DNA of 64,000 nucleotides from Eopsaltria australis (Eukaryota; Chordata; Aves; Passeriformes; Petroicidae), in NCBI GenBank assembly GCA_034509425.1, contig JAVTVJ010001144.1, positions 620,001 to 684,000 of the forward strand. Reading direction: 5' to 3'. Each line of letters begins with the position of its first letter. The stretch's first letter is position 1. Shown here in pieces: positions 23,461-37,460 of the stretch. Position numbers and translations under genes: made by a program. A model generated the notes under the pieces. The model did not search any database, was not told where the DNA came from, and worked only from the letters and a program-made list of their open reading frames with translations.

Positions 23461-26400
23461 CTGTGTTGCTTTTTTTTATCATTTCAGAAGATGAAGCAGG
23501 TCAATGCAAGACAGGGAAGGGCAATGTGATCTGTGATCAGGCAGAAAGCAAAGGCAATGACTACAGCACTTCTAGAATGAAAAATCAGTTTTGCCCAATT
23601 TTTAATGGGGTTCTAAAGCTCTAAAGAGTATTTTCAGTCTCCTTTTAGAACAAAAGGAAAATATTTTTCAAAGAAACATAATGTCCCTGCAAAAAAAACC
23701 CCAAAAACTAATACAAAACAAAAACAAAAACAAGAAAACCCCAAACCACCAAAACCAAACCAAATCAATCCATCAAAAAGCCCCAAACAAAAAAACCCCA
23801 AACAAACCCCCAAAATGTAGTTTACTTTAGTAATAAAAACTGTTATGCCCAAGCATTTCAGAAGAAACAAGTACAGGAGAATGTGATATTTTAAAGTAAA
23901 TAACTTTCTATGTTGTGAAGACTTCTGATTTCAGAGTGTACTGAACAATCACAATACAGTGCGCAGGGAGCAAGGATGTTGTTAATGCCTAAACGTTTGT
24001 TGTCACCTACATCCTTGTTCTTTCCCATATTTTCATAATCTTTCTGTAACTGAAAAATCGCAGTACACACGGTGTTTTCTTTTGCACAATGAGAAGGGGA
24101 AACCTGTGAAACAAGGCAGAGCTACTTTTCTCCCTTTGCATTTCTATACATAAACTCTACGACTTCCTCATAGATATCTCTAGTTTTGTCATACCTGTTA
24201 TTTGTTCCTGAAAGCTCAACTTCTTTTTGCTTTATGGCAGTGACTTCAGGCAGTTTTGGTTATCTCAGGGCTGACAAAAATAATTTTAAAATTCCTCTAA
24301 ATATTCTCTGGTATGCTGCAATCCATGCTAAACAAACACATGAATCTTGTGGGACAGTCACATTCAAACCTTATAGTTTATTTTTAAATATCATCAAGGA
24401 AATAAAAATAAAGCATGCAAAATTTTAAAGAAAATGAATACTTTTATAAACTTTGAAAGTGTTTTGTTATAGAACTCATCTTCACAATGCTAGAGGCAAT
24501 TTTCATTTGTTTTATTTCTATAGCTCTGTAACAGTATTGCTGTGAAATGAATGCCATGACTGGAAAGCAAAATTTGGTGGCTCTGCCTACTGTGAGTACC
24601 CCAGAGGTTACACAAAGTAAGAAACTTTGCTACAGTCAGAGTCTATAAAACCACTCCATAGACACTCCATCCTATTTACACACAATGTTTTTTTTTTATT
24701 GTTAATGTCTCTAGTTGAAACATTTTGCTTATAAGCAATGAGTATTTTGTAGACTTCATTCTGAAAGCATTCTTTGCCCCACAGCCATCACTGATGATCA
24801 TTATGAGGCAGTTGAAGCAAATATGCACCTGAAATAGCCAGTTAGAATTTTTAACATACCAGGAGAAAAAGCAAGTGTTAGCTTTTTTATTTCCATATCA
24901 ATCAGGCAATGCAATGTAGTTTAGATTTGGTTTTTATCTTCTTGCTTATTTCTGTAGATTTCCTCTGAAAGTTGAAGTCCATCTACAATTATTCTGTTTT
25001 CATTTAAATAGTCATCTTGAAATTAATTTAATGTGAAATGGGAATATGAGAACCTTCATAGCAAGTTGAAAACTAACCAATGCCCTCTTACAATTTGATC
25101 TCAAGTCTGAAACAAGGCATTCAGATCCCAGCCGGAGAAATGCTAACTTTTGAAATGAAGGTGATTGGCAGTATTTAGTGTATTGAGGAAATAAGCCCCA
25201 GATTTAAATCAAGGTATTGAAAAGAAGAGGTGCTGACCTACATTATAAAAGGAAGATTGCAAAGAAATATGTGTAAGTGAAGTGTGACAATTTTTATAAA
25301 GCACAGCAAGCAAAATGCTAATCATTACAGTGTAACAAGCAAGATGCAGATGTCTTGGGGACACTGCAGTGACAACTGTTGATTTTTTTGTTATTTGACA
25401 TTTTCAGCAATGACCTGGAAGAGCAAATAAGCAACTTTTTGTCAAATAATAGAGATACTGATAAGAGCAGAGGAATATTGTGAAGATATGTTGCAAATGA
25501 GAAAGAAAATAACGAGAACAAACTGGGAAAATTTTTCACATAGGTAAGGATTAGAAGTATGACTCTGGAAATAATGAAGTTCAAGGTAGCAGTAGACACT
25601 TTGTAAAGAAGTTTTCACCTATGTGAAAAGAAATTTGAAGTTTTTTGTTGTCTTCATGTGCATAAAAACATGGTCTATTTATGTGACTTTGATATGAATG
25701 TACATAGAATATACTATTTGGTAGCTGATTTTTTTTCTTAGCAAGAGAGGTGTTGACAGATAAGAATTTAAATGGAATTGCAGCAGATTATATAATAAGG
25801 GAGGGGGTGGAATTATATGTTGCTTGGCTGTGCAATGCCTAAGGGCAGGAAAGGGCCTAACAATACATACGTGGGAAAAATGAAAAAAATTTTAACAGAA
25901 CAGCATTTTATAAAATGTGATAACCAAGAGAAATGGCTATAGAATGCAAAGCACTGGCTCAATGACAGACACATTTTTCTGGGTCTGGAATAAACTTGAC
26001 AGCAACATATTTTTTTTAAGAGAAGTGGTGGATTCATTTGCCCCCAAAAAACCCAAAATATGTAATTGAAAAAAAAAAACACACCTGCATTAGAATCACA
26101 GAATATACTATTTTTCCTTGAATCCCTGATTTTTATAATTTGCATCTGTTTCCATAAGTGACTGTACCATTTTCTTCACTTACAAATTGAGTTAGTATGA
26201 TGCGTGAATGAGTACTGGTAAATGAAAAGCATAGAACATCTTGAAGAAAAAAAATTCATAATTTATTTTAAAACAGAAGCCTCTGCTAGTCAGATCCTGA
26301 TCACCATAATTCAGTGATGGAGATGATCATAATTTTCATTACAGTGGGCTTTTAAAGACTTCAGACATTTTCAGGGGGTCAATAAGAATACATTCCTTTA

Positions 26401-29400
26401 ACACTAAAGGGGCAGTTCACTGTGCTGTTTGGGATATTTGTATAAAGTATTTTAATACTATTCACCTTGAAGGTTATTGTGGAAGAAAGTTGGATTCCAT
26501 GACTAAAACTCAAATGTAATGATAAAGCATGCTGAGGCTGATCCTTAAACCCTTATTATCTTAGGTCCCTAATTATCTATTTGTACACTAGAATTGTTCA
26601 AATTCCACTTCTTAGTGCTATTAATACAGCTAACGTGATACAACTACTTCTGGAATTGAGACAATTTCTTTGGTTCACAGTTTCTTCGAGACTAGTAATT
26701 ATTTTCCTCTGGAAAACAATTATAGTTCTAGGATGAAAAACATAAATGTGACTGATGGACCTGTAACAACATTCTGAAGCCATAGGCCATTCAGTGTTGT
26801 GCAGGATTCACCCAAATTACCAGGTCCATCGCATTTCCTGGAACAACATGGAAAATTGAAATGAACATGGACAGAATGACAGAATACTTCACTGTGAGTG
26901 TACTCACAAAACAGGCTGTGTGCTTGAATGTACCACCAATGAGAAGACATTTCTGTGCATGGTCGGTGAAGGCAGGAAACTGCATCTATTGAGGAATAGA
27001 GATGTGTCATGACAGAAAAGAGATGAAAAATCCCAAAACACAGCCTTGGTATATAATGAGGAAATTTAATACCCTTATGCAGGGAAGGAGCAGTTTCAGT
27101 GATTCAGACAGAACTTCCTAGAATTCTTCTTTAACTATGTAAACCCAAAGATCCTCAGCCACAAGTTCTTGACCCCATTCTGTCCTCTGTTTTTGCATAG
27201 TTACAGGAAAAGAAGAACGGAACTGATCAAGCTGAGAAAATAATCTTCCTTTTTTTAACTTGTTCTTCCTGATGATGAGTAGAATAACTTTTTTTTCACA
27301 CAGTAAACAGTAAATTAACCAAAAAAAGAAAGATATGAAGGACTACAAAAATACACACTTAAAACGAGCAGTCTTCATGAAAAAAAGAATGCTGATTTTT
27401 TTTCTTTTTGGCTTTTTGTAAGTTTCACTTTAAAATACAAGAGTATGGGTGTGTTTAGAGTTGATATCCTTCAAGCAAAGCACTTTAAAAACTTATGTAA
27501 AATGAAAAAAAGGTTTATCGAAGTCAGCAAACAAAGCATTCCATTACAAGGCAAACAAAAGTATTTTGGTTAACTGAAAAATATTTATGACTTTTCATCA
27601 CTGAAGAACAAAAATCTGAAAAAAACCAAAATAACCTCACAGTTTTTTCCTTTTGTGTTCTGTTTTCCCATAAAATCCTAAGAACTGTGATAGGTGTCTT
27701 TGAGTTGAACTGTAACACCTGCATAGAGAACATTCTAGAAATACTGTTCTCTTTTAAAGAAGTCACGCAATTTAATTCTCACAGATCTAAGAGACAATTG
27801 GTAATACTTCAGATTTCTCAGAGTTAGGGTGACTTGCTGTTTCTTTGTGTAAGACAGTACTTCTTATACAGTTCATATGTTTTGCAAATAAAGGGAAGAC
27901 ATTCAATCAAATCTGTTCAGAGTAGTCCTTACTTAAGGTTTGATTAATCTTCAAGTGTAGATTTTACCTAAAGAAATGCTGTTCTTTGATAAAAAAAAGA
28001 AACAGAAATAGGAAAATTGTTTTCTACAATGGTGTGACTGAAAATACATGGCATGTAACGCCTGAAATTTTGCAGCTTAAAGCATTATATGATTTCAGTT
28101 CTTTGTTTGTGCACTTGTTATGCTGCTAAGAAAATGTTCTGTGAGGAACAAAACTATTTTGAAATGTCCAATAGTCTTTATATAAATTTTTATGTATTTG
28201 TCATGGACATAGTGAAGTGTAATGGACACTAGTAAAGTTTATTGGAAGAAATCAATGCATGCTCTTAGGCCTTGGGACTTGGTATGAAGCCAGATCTTTC
28301 TTGCAAGCCTTGAAACTGTCTGTGAGTTATCAGATAGTGTTAAGCCTCTGAAAAGTTCTTTTTACACTGCTGATACTTCTCATGAATTGTTGAGAAAAAT
28401 ACTGAAAGAGTTCCACAACTTATGATGTAGTTTTGGAAAGACAAAAGGGTTTATTTGGATTTCAGAGACAAAAATAATGTGAGGCTGTCAACAGAGAACT
28501 TGAATTAAAAGCATTTTATAAGAAGTCAGGAGTGATGACTGCTTAGTTCCTAGACTGGATTTCTGACTTATGAACATGCTTGGAATGCAAGGAGTTGGAT
28601 GCACTTTAGCTCTCTACTCCCCCAAGACACTCCTAGGTAGCTAAAAGGTACTACATGAGTAAAGTTCATTGCCTTCAGGAAAGAACTCAGACATTCTGGT
28701 TTTTCAGATCAAGCCCTGCATTCTACAGCTCAGATAAATACAGTTTACATTTATGCATGACCTTTAAAATAAAAATCACTAAATTTCCATCTAGAAAAGA
28801 TTTAAACTGACACTGAACTGCTATAATCTTTTTTAATATATAATTGCAAAATAGCTCTATTATTCTACTTGCCTGAAGAGCCTCATGCTAAAGTTTATAC
28901 ATTTTATATATATAGTAATTTTATCTAAAGTCATTTTAATCAATAAATTTTGAAAGAGACTGATTGATGGCTAAATATAACCTATCCCGTGGTTGTCCAG
29001 ATTTGTTGTCCAAATTTGCCAACATTCATAGTTCACAGCCTATCATGTATATAGTAAACCTAAGTACTGCCTCTATAATTTTAAGTTTTTTCAATTTACT
29101 CATTCAAGGCAGATTGTGACTGTGACAGTGTCAATGCTGAAAACATTCCATTATGAGGCCAGAGTACAGACCTTAAAAAGCCTTTTGATTTGTGTGAGTA
29201 GAAAAAGAGATTTAGGGGGCTAGTGAAGTAACAGCAAGCATTGAAGCTTGCTGTAGTTTTCACAGGTTTTCACTTTCTCATGACTGCCTGAAGTAAGCAA
29301 GCATGTTATTCGGAAAAGATCAGAAAATAGTTCTGTCATAATTATAGGCAGAAAGTTGGTGACTTTCTTGTCAGTAAAGGCTATAAAGCAGCAAGTTGAC

Positions 29401-29880
29401 TGCCTCAGAGATATCAGAAGAATGTCATACTATCACTTATAATAACTCACGTGGAATATTTGTTTGTCTAAGCAAGGCTGTAGGTGTCTTCTTTCATAAA
29501 GAGTAACTCATAGCTCTCCATGTCTCAATATACCCTGTTGAGAAAGCAATTAAAATTTAGTTGAAATTTCCAGTTTTCATCTCAAAGGTTAGTGATGCCT
29601 TGAGCCACAGAGTAGCTATATTTCTGATAGAAATTCATTATTACACAGCTGAAAGGGAAATTTTATATTGTTTCCTAACTATTTTCAGATAATTAATGAA
29701 ACTGCTGTTTTAAATATAGATAATTGTTCAATACTAGCAGCAGCTAATGCAAATAATGATGTTGGGAGATACCATTCTGTCTAGAAATTAGTGAAATATT
29801 TTATTTTGATTTTATGATCAATATAATTCCTAGTTACAAATTTTCAAATTTACACTATAAAGGAGTTACCACATGATCTA
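23461..29880. other. Anonymous AT-rich DNA
   Basis: No gene or clear transposon is visible across this stretch. It contains an A/C-rich tract at 23690-23818 (listed separately). A very short 'tagaatcacagaat' string at about 26092 recalls the CR1 3' end, but it is too short to call. Frames do not exceed about 110 codons. Confidence 0.55.
23690..23818. repeat. A/C-rich low-complexity tract
   Basis: About 130 bp with almost only A and C on the plus strand, made of AAAACCCC, CAAAA and CCAAA words. The Phe/Gly-rich minus-strand frame (23634-23870) comes from this composition. Confidence 0.85.
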
Positions 29881-30115
29881 GGTCAAGACAGAAAACTGAG
29901 TCAGCAAGTTGAGATTAGATCTGCAAACAGTAACCAAGGTTAACCACTGTGCAGTGATCAGCTGGCAAATCCAGAGCAATGAGGTCCTCAGGCTGCAGGG
30001 CAGGGTCTGAGCAAGGTCAACAGTCAGGCACAAGACTGACTGTGATGCAAACAGGGAGCAAGGGTGGGAGCCTTAGCTTAAAAACAGCTTCTGAAAGAAG
30101 GCAGGGTTGCTTCAG
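29881..30115. other. GC-richer segment with recurring short words, unassigned
   Basis: Words such as GGTCAA, AAGGT, CAGTCAG, CAAGACTGACTG and GCAGGGCAGGGTC recur irregularly over about 230 bp between AT-rich flanks. This resembles a decayed minisatellite or a piece of an old retroelement. I cannot assign it. Confidence 0.3.
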
Positions 30116-33100
30116 TAAGTAGTCAGATTCATTAAGAGCAGCTTTATTCATGGTCACTGCCTGTGCTTGTTATAAATTTGCCCAATTCCACATCATCAAG
30201 AATGGGGAGATGAGCTCAGATGTCTGACAGAATAAAAATGTTGACCGCAGGTCTCCCAGGAGAATGAAATAGGAAGTATTTTAAAAAGAGGCCTGATCAA
30301 TCAGCACAGAGTTTTGAAGGTGTTTAAGGCCTAGCTTCAGGAGAAAGATGGAAGGGGAAATCTTACTGAGGCAGAAATACCTCTCGCAGTCTCTTCTGCT
30401 CCAGGAGAAAATAAAGATTTAAAATGTATGTCTTTTTATCCTACTTTTTGTGCTGTCAGTGAGCTAAAAATATATTAATGAGTAATTCTCTAATATTGTA
30501 ACTGTTATAAGTAGTGGTGTGGGCATTGGGGATTTTTCCCCCTGGTTTTTGTTTTGGGTGTTCATTTGTTTGTTTGTTTTTTGGTTTGTTTGTTTTGTTG
30601 GGTTTTTTTCCTGTCCAGGAAGTAATGGTATTAAATTTAGGTTTACTGCTTTGATTGTAGTGCCAAGGGATGCAAGACTTAGGTACTGCAGTTTTGAGTG
30701 CTGGAAGATTCATGCTCTCACATCGTTCCTCTTCATTTGTGTAAATAAACAGGAGTAGAGTTTATAAAGAAGTGGTTTACTGAAAGATAATACTTCAATC
30801 CATGTTTGTTGCTCGCCAAAACTGAAGTAAGACCTGCAGGGAAGAGCCCTGTATAAGAAAGGGATAATTCAGAATACAACATTGTCACTTTCTACTTAGC
30901 CTGGTACTAGCCCATGCACTAAAGCAACTTAGTTGCATGTTTGGACCTTCCTGTTAGGCTACTTTGATTTTTCATTATGTTTAAAAAATCTCAATGAAAC
31001 TGATTCTATCCTGCCTGAGTGAAAAGCAGAGGAAGCACTGGTAGAAGGAAAGGCAACTAGAGGGTATCAGAGGTCCCTTATTATACTTGGTGACACTAAT
31101 GTGTACGCTCCCATGAGTACAATTAAAGCTAAAGTGAGATGGTGGCACACTATATACTTTAGCAAAGAATTGGTTGATAGGCAAGAAATCATTTCAGCAA
31201 AGTAATGAGAAAACTGTTCCTCTGAGATGTGCTGTGGAACTAACATGCATAATTTTTCCCCTGTCTCAGAAATCTTGCAATACTAATAGACCATAGAGGA
31301 AAAGAAAATCATTAAGTGACCAGGAATGAATCCTTGCCTATTTTGCAACATGATGAACAGAAAATAATCCTCTTTAACTGTGTAATGTTTGTTTTATTGC
31401 ACTGATAGTCTTATTAGTAGGCTGAACAGTCTTAAATAATGTTATTTCATATTTAATTTACTGTAAAATTGTGAATTCTAGATTTTTTTAGTCCAGTTAT
31501 AAAATCCAACAAAGTTATGTTGGAATTAAAAATGGAACAGGCATTAATACTCCACTACAGGTATGACACTTTTTCTCTGAAGAGTTTATATGTAGAACAG
31601 CCCAAACTGGGTCATGGTTTTTATGCAGACAAATTATTTAAAAGAATAGTATTGACAAGTCACCCATGATATAGATATCCCTCACTTCCTCCTCCCTTTG
31701 CTTCCCTTCTTCAAATGTTTGCTTATAGATATTTTTTATAGATCTGTGTATGTATGCATGCATAAATTTATACTAAAAGTGAAATACATCTATTAAAACA
31801 ATATAAATGAATATATTTTAATTGATTATATCTGTGAGAAAAAATTCTTCCATAGCATTAAAAAACTGAGTCATATAACAAAAGTGAAATAGTGCTTATT
31901 TTTCATAATTATATTTGAAGCAGTTCAAATTACACCATATAATTACCTGATGAATGTTTCTTTCAGTCCATCCTTGTCAGAAAAGCTTAGGGCAGCTAAA
32001 TGAGGGTATGCTTTCAGATTATTTCATGATAACTCTATGAAACAGAACAATTTTTCTGGTATACCTATAATTTTCATGACCCATTCTCTTACAGGTTTTT
32101 CTTTTAAGGAATATTCAGGTGTCACTAGGGAAAGCATCGGAACTTAAGCTGACCATCTCCCAGTCCTTTCCTTTCTTGGTCCAAGGAACTACACATTTCC
32201 AGTGTGAGAAAAATCTCATGTTGAAAGAAGTCTGAGTAATGCCTGACACTTTTCCACAGACCAGGTCACCTTTCAGTGAATTTGAATCACAGTGAAACAG
32301 CAACACACTTAAATTGAGGTTTCATAAAGGTACTGTGTCTCACGTTCAGCATTAGCTATGCACTCATTTGCATACTTCTAATATTTGGTAGCATTAGACA
32401 CAGCAAAGCCAGGAGTTCTGCCAAGGTGAGTAGAACACTAGGCTGGTATATGATATGCAGAGAGCATCACCATGTGAAGATCTGTTTGGAGTTATCCACG
32501 GAATAAGCAAATTTGTTCCAGATATAAGGAAAGCAGAAAATTGGTTATGCTTAATGTTTCAGTGGCTTTCAGGTGAGCTTTTCAGAGACTGTATGTGTGT
32601 ATAAATATTTGTATCCTATTATTTCTGAAAGACAAGAGGATAGTTAGACCCTATTGTCCTTATGTTTTGCAAACAGAGAATTAAATGTTTGCACATTTCA
32701 TGAGGGAATTTAGTTTAGAATCCACATAATCTCAAGGGATTCTTCTCTGTGTAAGAGTTGTGACAGTTTCTGAAAATAGTGATAGAGGTGGAAGAAAAAA
32801 ACAGACATTTCAGTTAGTGGGGGCTGAGTCTTTTTCTCAATGTTTGAATCCTATCAGTTCCAGAACCAAAAGCTTCCAGATTTCACAAGGCAGCAATATT
32901 AGTTGTCAAACCACAAAGAAACTCCCTTTTGAAAATAAAGTCACTTCCACTACAAGGAATTTCCATTACTTCTTGCAATCAGGTAAAAAAATCCCCTGAC
33001 ATTTCTGGTCACTGCTAACCATCTTTGTGAAACTCACAAGAAGAGTCTCCAAGCGGCAGCCAGGACTCCAGTATTTGTGGCCCTCAGGGGACCTTCAGTA

Positions 33101-36100
33101 CTAGAATTGTCATAATGGCTCTGGCCTCAGAAGAGGTTAGGCAAAACATTTCCATGTAGTTTTGCTTTTCCATCCATAATTTTCAGTTTCATCAAAATGC
33201 ATTGCTATTAACAACTTACCAGTTTTAATGAAGTACGAATAGGGAATGATTCTCAGAGATAGGGAAGGGGAGTAACAAGCAAGAAGAAAGGCTGAAAGGT
33301 GACAGTAAGGAGAATTATATCCCTGCACAGCAGCATCTACAACTCTCACAGGAGTTCTGTGAGAGTTTATTATATTCCCAGATTTTTTTTTCTTTTAAAT
33401 TTGAGTTTCAGGTAAAGCTATATTTTAATTACTGCTCCAATGAGAAAAAAAGAAAGTACTTGCACAGAAGTTTGTCCTACAACCTAGCACAGTATTTGCA
33501 TATACTGTCCCATTCTAACTGGATAGAGGAAAGACTTGAACATCAAAATTCTTCTGCCAGGCCACTGTCATAACGTGCAATTCAGCAGCTCTTTTTTTAA
33601 TTTAAAGTGCACTTGTGCTTCGCAGGGAGGTGGGAAAGGACAGAGAGAAATCTTTTGCACACTTGTACCACTACAGAACAAATCTGACTCTTTGAATGTA
33701 GGAAATCTGTCATGAAATAGGAATGTTTTTTCCTTAGGCTCATCTATCTTTTTTCCTCTGTAGTTTTTTTCTTTGTCTTATTTCAATGTATGGTATTATT
33801 CTTATCACTATTTTTATTATTTACACATTGTTTCAAAATTTCACATTCTGCCTACCCCTTTTTCCTATTCCTGCTTTATTCTTAGTTTGCAGATTTTTTA
33901 TCATCAGACAGCCTTTTTACCCTTTTTCTACTTTTTTCTCTTTTCTCTCCTTTTTCCTGCTTCTATGTAGGAAGGAAACAATAAAAAAAAAGCAAGTAAA
34001 AACATACTGGTGCATCCATGTGGGATTTTGTAGAATTAAATACAATGAGCTTGTGATCTGCAGAAACAAAATCAATCAATCACAATTAAAATACCAACCA
34101 GTTCAATATTATAACTCAAATATTTATTTGAAATTAATGAGTGATTACAGTATCTATTCCCCTGCATACGTCTAGCTTCTAAGTGTTACAAAATCCATTC
34201 AGTTTCTTTAAATGAAAAATGGATTATATAAATATGGTATTTCATTACTGAGATTCATTCTTTTGTGAAATAGCTTTCTTTGTAAACTGCTTGTCTAACT
34301 ACAGCTGGTTAAAAACACTATTAGAATAAAACAAGTCTGAAGCCCAGGAAAAAATAACAATGTACTGCTGCCAGTGGGCTTGGGGGGAAAATCCACTGTG
34401 ACTTGCATTACACTGAGAGATGTAATTCTTTGGAATATATCAGAGGTTTTTATATGGATGGTATTGTTCCTTGTAATCATTCCAGTCAGAAAGGGAGTGC
34501 GTTCATCAGCTGGACGATTGATTGATTTAAAATAAAAGTTGAAATAAGGTACAGTGGGGTACAAAATTCTTCTCCACAGATATGGAGTCAGTATGGCTGT
34601 TGCCTTAATTAACCCTTACATGCTAATGAACTGATTAATTGCTAACAACCAGGCTTGGAGGAATAGGTTTCAGGTTTGCTTTGTTTTCTTCCACGGTCTT
34701 TCTATCTTTTGCATGGTGACTTTTTAGCTAGATAGGTAACTAAACCAGCTAAATGTTGTTAGTCACAGGGGCATGAATGCAATGCAGGGGTAAGAACCTG
34801 TGGGATGTAGGCATTCCTGAGATTTCATTATGGTTTGTTTTAATGTAAAGATGAAACTTACAATTTCACAAAAGACATGAAATTTATATGCAATCTTATT
34901 TCTGAAATTTTCCTGGGAGGCCAGACATTTCTTTCTGACACTTTATTTTCTTGTTCTTATTTGGGACAGAGTGTGGCCATTGTTCATTATTAAAATAAGC
35001 ATTATTCCACTCATTTCAATATGAAAATGGATCTTTGCTAGATGAAATAGCATGAGCTATACCTTTTCAGATAATATTTTGCTTCAGTAGGAGTTAAAAT
35101 TCTTCCTGCACTATGTCAACTCAAGCTGTGATTCTGTGGATAGATGAAAGGATCAGTCAGCAAAGAGGGGAATATCAGCAGTTTTCTGCTCAGGTTACAC
35201 AATTACATTCTTTACCACAATAGGTCAAAATGAAACAAAATATTCTATTTGACTCAAAGTATTTTTCTTGTACTATTTTTCCACCATGATAAGAAATAGG
35301 GTTTCTTGACATTTTGGACTGAGTTAAATCTTACTCACCAATCTCTAAAGCAAAAATTTTCCCTATCATCTTGGGCCTCGGTTTTTGTTTCATCTGCATC
35401 TTAATGTCAAGTGGCTAAAGGGTAGAAGATATCTCCTAGCTGTTTTGTCCTTGCCAAAGGCCACAGAGACCTAGATTAAATACTTACTGGAAAAAAAAAA
35501 AAAAAAGCTTTCATAAAGCTTTCATTTGTGTTTAGACTACATTTAAACCTATTTTCTGATAAGCAGTCTAGTGCTCTCCTTGGTATCCTGGTTTCTTATT
35601 TAGAATAGAAGTTATTAGACACAGGATGAGGACTGCAGGAAAAAACAAGCTTCTGAAATGTTATGACAGATACAAATTATTGTTTCTTTTCATTCTTTTC
35701 TCTGACAAATAATAAAGAAAAAACCCACAACCCTTCTGGAGATGTATAATGATAAAGGCAGCAACCTGTGCTGCTGTCTCACTAGATATCTTCAACCAAA
35801 TTCAATGAAAAATGAGTTGTGTGAACCCATGTCTCTGTCTTCCCCATGGAGATGCCAAAGTCTGGATGAGTGAGTGCATGATTTGAGAGCCCATGTTTTA
35901 GGGATAAAAATAGCTCTTTCTGGTAAGTTTGCAGATAGATATCTAGGCAGAATATGAACAAGCACATTAATGAAATAAAATCAAGCTTGACTAGAAGAGG
36001 CAACTTTCTGTCTCAGGAAAGGCTTTGTTTGTAGTGTAGTTGGCAGTCCCTTTGAAATAATGGGGCTACACTGACTGGCACTAATAAGCATGACCAGAGG

Positions 36101-36905
36101 AATTTCAGATCGAAAAATAAATGAAGCAGAACAAAGTGGGACAAAGGTGTTGCCAAGTGCCCTCCTTTCAAACACACAAGGATGTGTCAGTGTAAGAATA
36201 ATGTGTTCAGATCTGCACAGCAATACCAGGAGCACCAACTGCAGGTTTGATCAGAGATGGAGAAATTTGCCTTACTGAGATATTTGCGTCTTTATAAAAT
36301 AATGACTGAGGCAGGTGACTAGCATTTGCTCTCTTGATTTTCACGAGTTCCTAAATGTGTTACAAACATCTTCATAATGGAGGATATAACAATAAATGAC
36401 TCACAGATGAATTTGTTATGCTGTCAAATGCTGTTTTTCGAAGACAGCCTGCTTGTTACTACAGTGGCAGATATACAGAAGTCTGTGGGGTTGGTTTTGT
36501 TTTGGGTTAAAGGTTTTTCCCTTCTGCGTGTAGTTTTCTACCTATATCCATTGCTTGAGATAGATGGTATATTTACATTGGAAACAAGAAAATCTTAAGA
36601 GAGTGCTCAGAAGAGAGATACAAAGCTGGGTTTTGCCTAAGAATATCGGGAAAACTTACAGTTTCCAAGGTTCCTGAACATTTATCTATGTATGATTGCA
36701 GGAGTCCACTACACCAGATGCACACAATGCTGCCCAAGTTTGGACTGTACATCAAATTTTGACGTACTAACAGTTGGCACTTTATTTGTGGCTATACCCT
36801 TTACTTCCGAATGCACAGCAATTCAACTTCAGGGTAAGCAATGTCATCTTCCTTCATTTCCTGCTGGTAAAAGTTCACGGATTCCAGATAATGAAATAAC
36901 TTCCC
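30116..36905. other. Anonymous AT-rich DNA
   Basis: No recognisable gene or transposon. Simple sequence includes the T/G tract at 30545-30607, a pyrimidine-rich stretch at about 33740-33960 and an A-run at about 35491-35507. The A-run is followed by a direct repeat of AAAGCTTTCAT. Frames are at most 129 codons (33786-34175, plus); that one is Phe/Leu/Ser-rich because of the T-rich composition. Confidence 0.55.
30545..30607. repeat. (GTTT)n-like tract
   Basis: Interrupted TTTG/GTTT tetramers. Hydrophobic Phe/Cys/Trp runs in the plus-strand frame crossing it are artefacts. Confidence 0.85.
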
Positions 36906-37460
36906 TGTAGACCTGGATCTTTCCTTGGTTAGTTTCTGCAGATAAGGGAAGAAGAACAAGGCCCTACCTATAGCTGGCTGGTTTTTCTGTCCAGCCCGGC
37001 ATTGCCACGACAGATTCCAGCTGGCTGTATTTCCAGGAATGCCCCTGTCCCCGGGGCACTCTGGCAGCGTCTCGTAGACACATAGCCAGAGAAACTGCGG
37101 CCTGCGGTGTGGTGCAGGAACGATCCAGGTTAGCTATCAGCTGAAGATGAATAACAAGAGGGCTCTTGGAGTGCCTTTAATTCTGAGTGGATTTATTGCA
37201 GAGTCTTCACACAGAGGAGAGGCAGGGTCCAAGAGTGCGAGGGGCCCTCCGACACAGCCTTAAGAGTTACCACGTATCACCAATCACCAGGGGGTTTGGG
37301 GGAGTATAGGGAAGGTTCAGGGTTACCTTGTCCTATGGGATGGGGAAGGAAAGGGGCCCAGGAGATAACAGGGAATAGAACAAAGGCTCTTGGGGGGAGG
37401 GAGGAGATGATGGACACTAGCAGTGGCTACTCGGGTTTGTCCTGGGTTAAACCATGGTCA
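36906..37460 (-). mobile_element. ERV LTR, minus strand, probably solo
   Basis: The minus strand shows an LTR plan. A U3 begins near TGGTTTAACCCAGGACAAAC (37454 downward). A AATAAA signal lies at 37192-37197, with an ATTAAA-like one at 37176-37181. A GC-rich R/U5 part follows, down to about 36988. Taking TG at 37460 and CA ending at 36906 (minus strand ends ...GTCTACA) gives flanks CTTCCC and CTTCAC, a 6-bp duplication with one mismatch. A shorter version with the left edge at 36988 is possible but has no matching flanks. The TACA end resembles the ends of the LTRs at 7102 and 45962. There is no ERV coding sequence next to it. Confidence 0.55.
37192..37197 (-). promoter_or_regulatory. LTR polyadenylation signal AATAAA
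   Basis: Minus-strand AATAAA followed within 20 bp by an ATTAAA-like hexamer (37176-37181), inside the LTR. It supports minus orientation. Confidence 0.55.

Noticed and set aside
26092..26112. CR1 3' end on the minus strand
   Set aside because: Only a TAGAATCACAGAAT string matches; the adjoining CR1 tail landmarks are absent.
36988..37000. Shared string TGTCCAGCCCGG between the LTRs at 7 kb and 37 kb as proof of one family
   Set aside because: Both carry it on different strands relative to their poly(A) signals, and the rest does not align.
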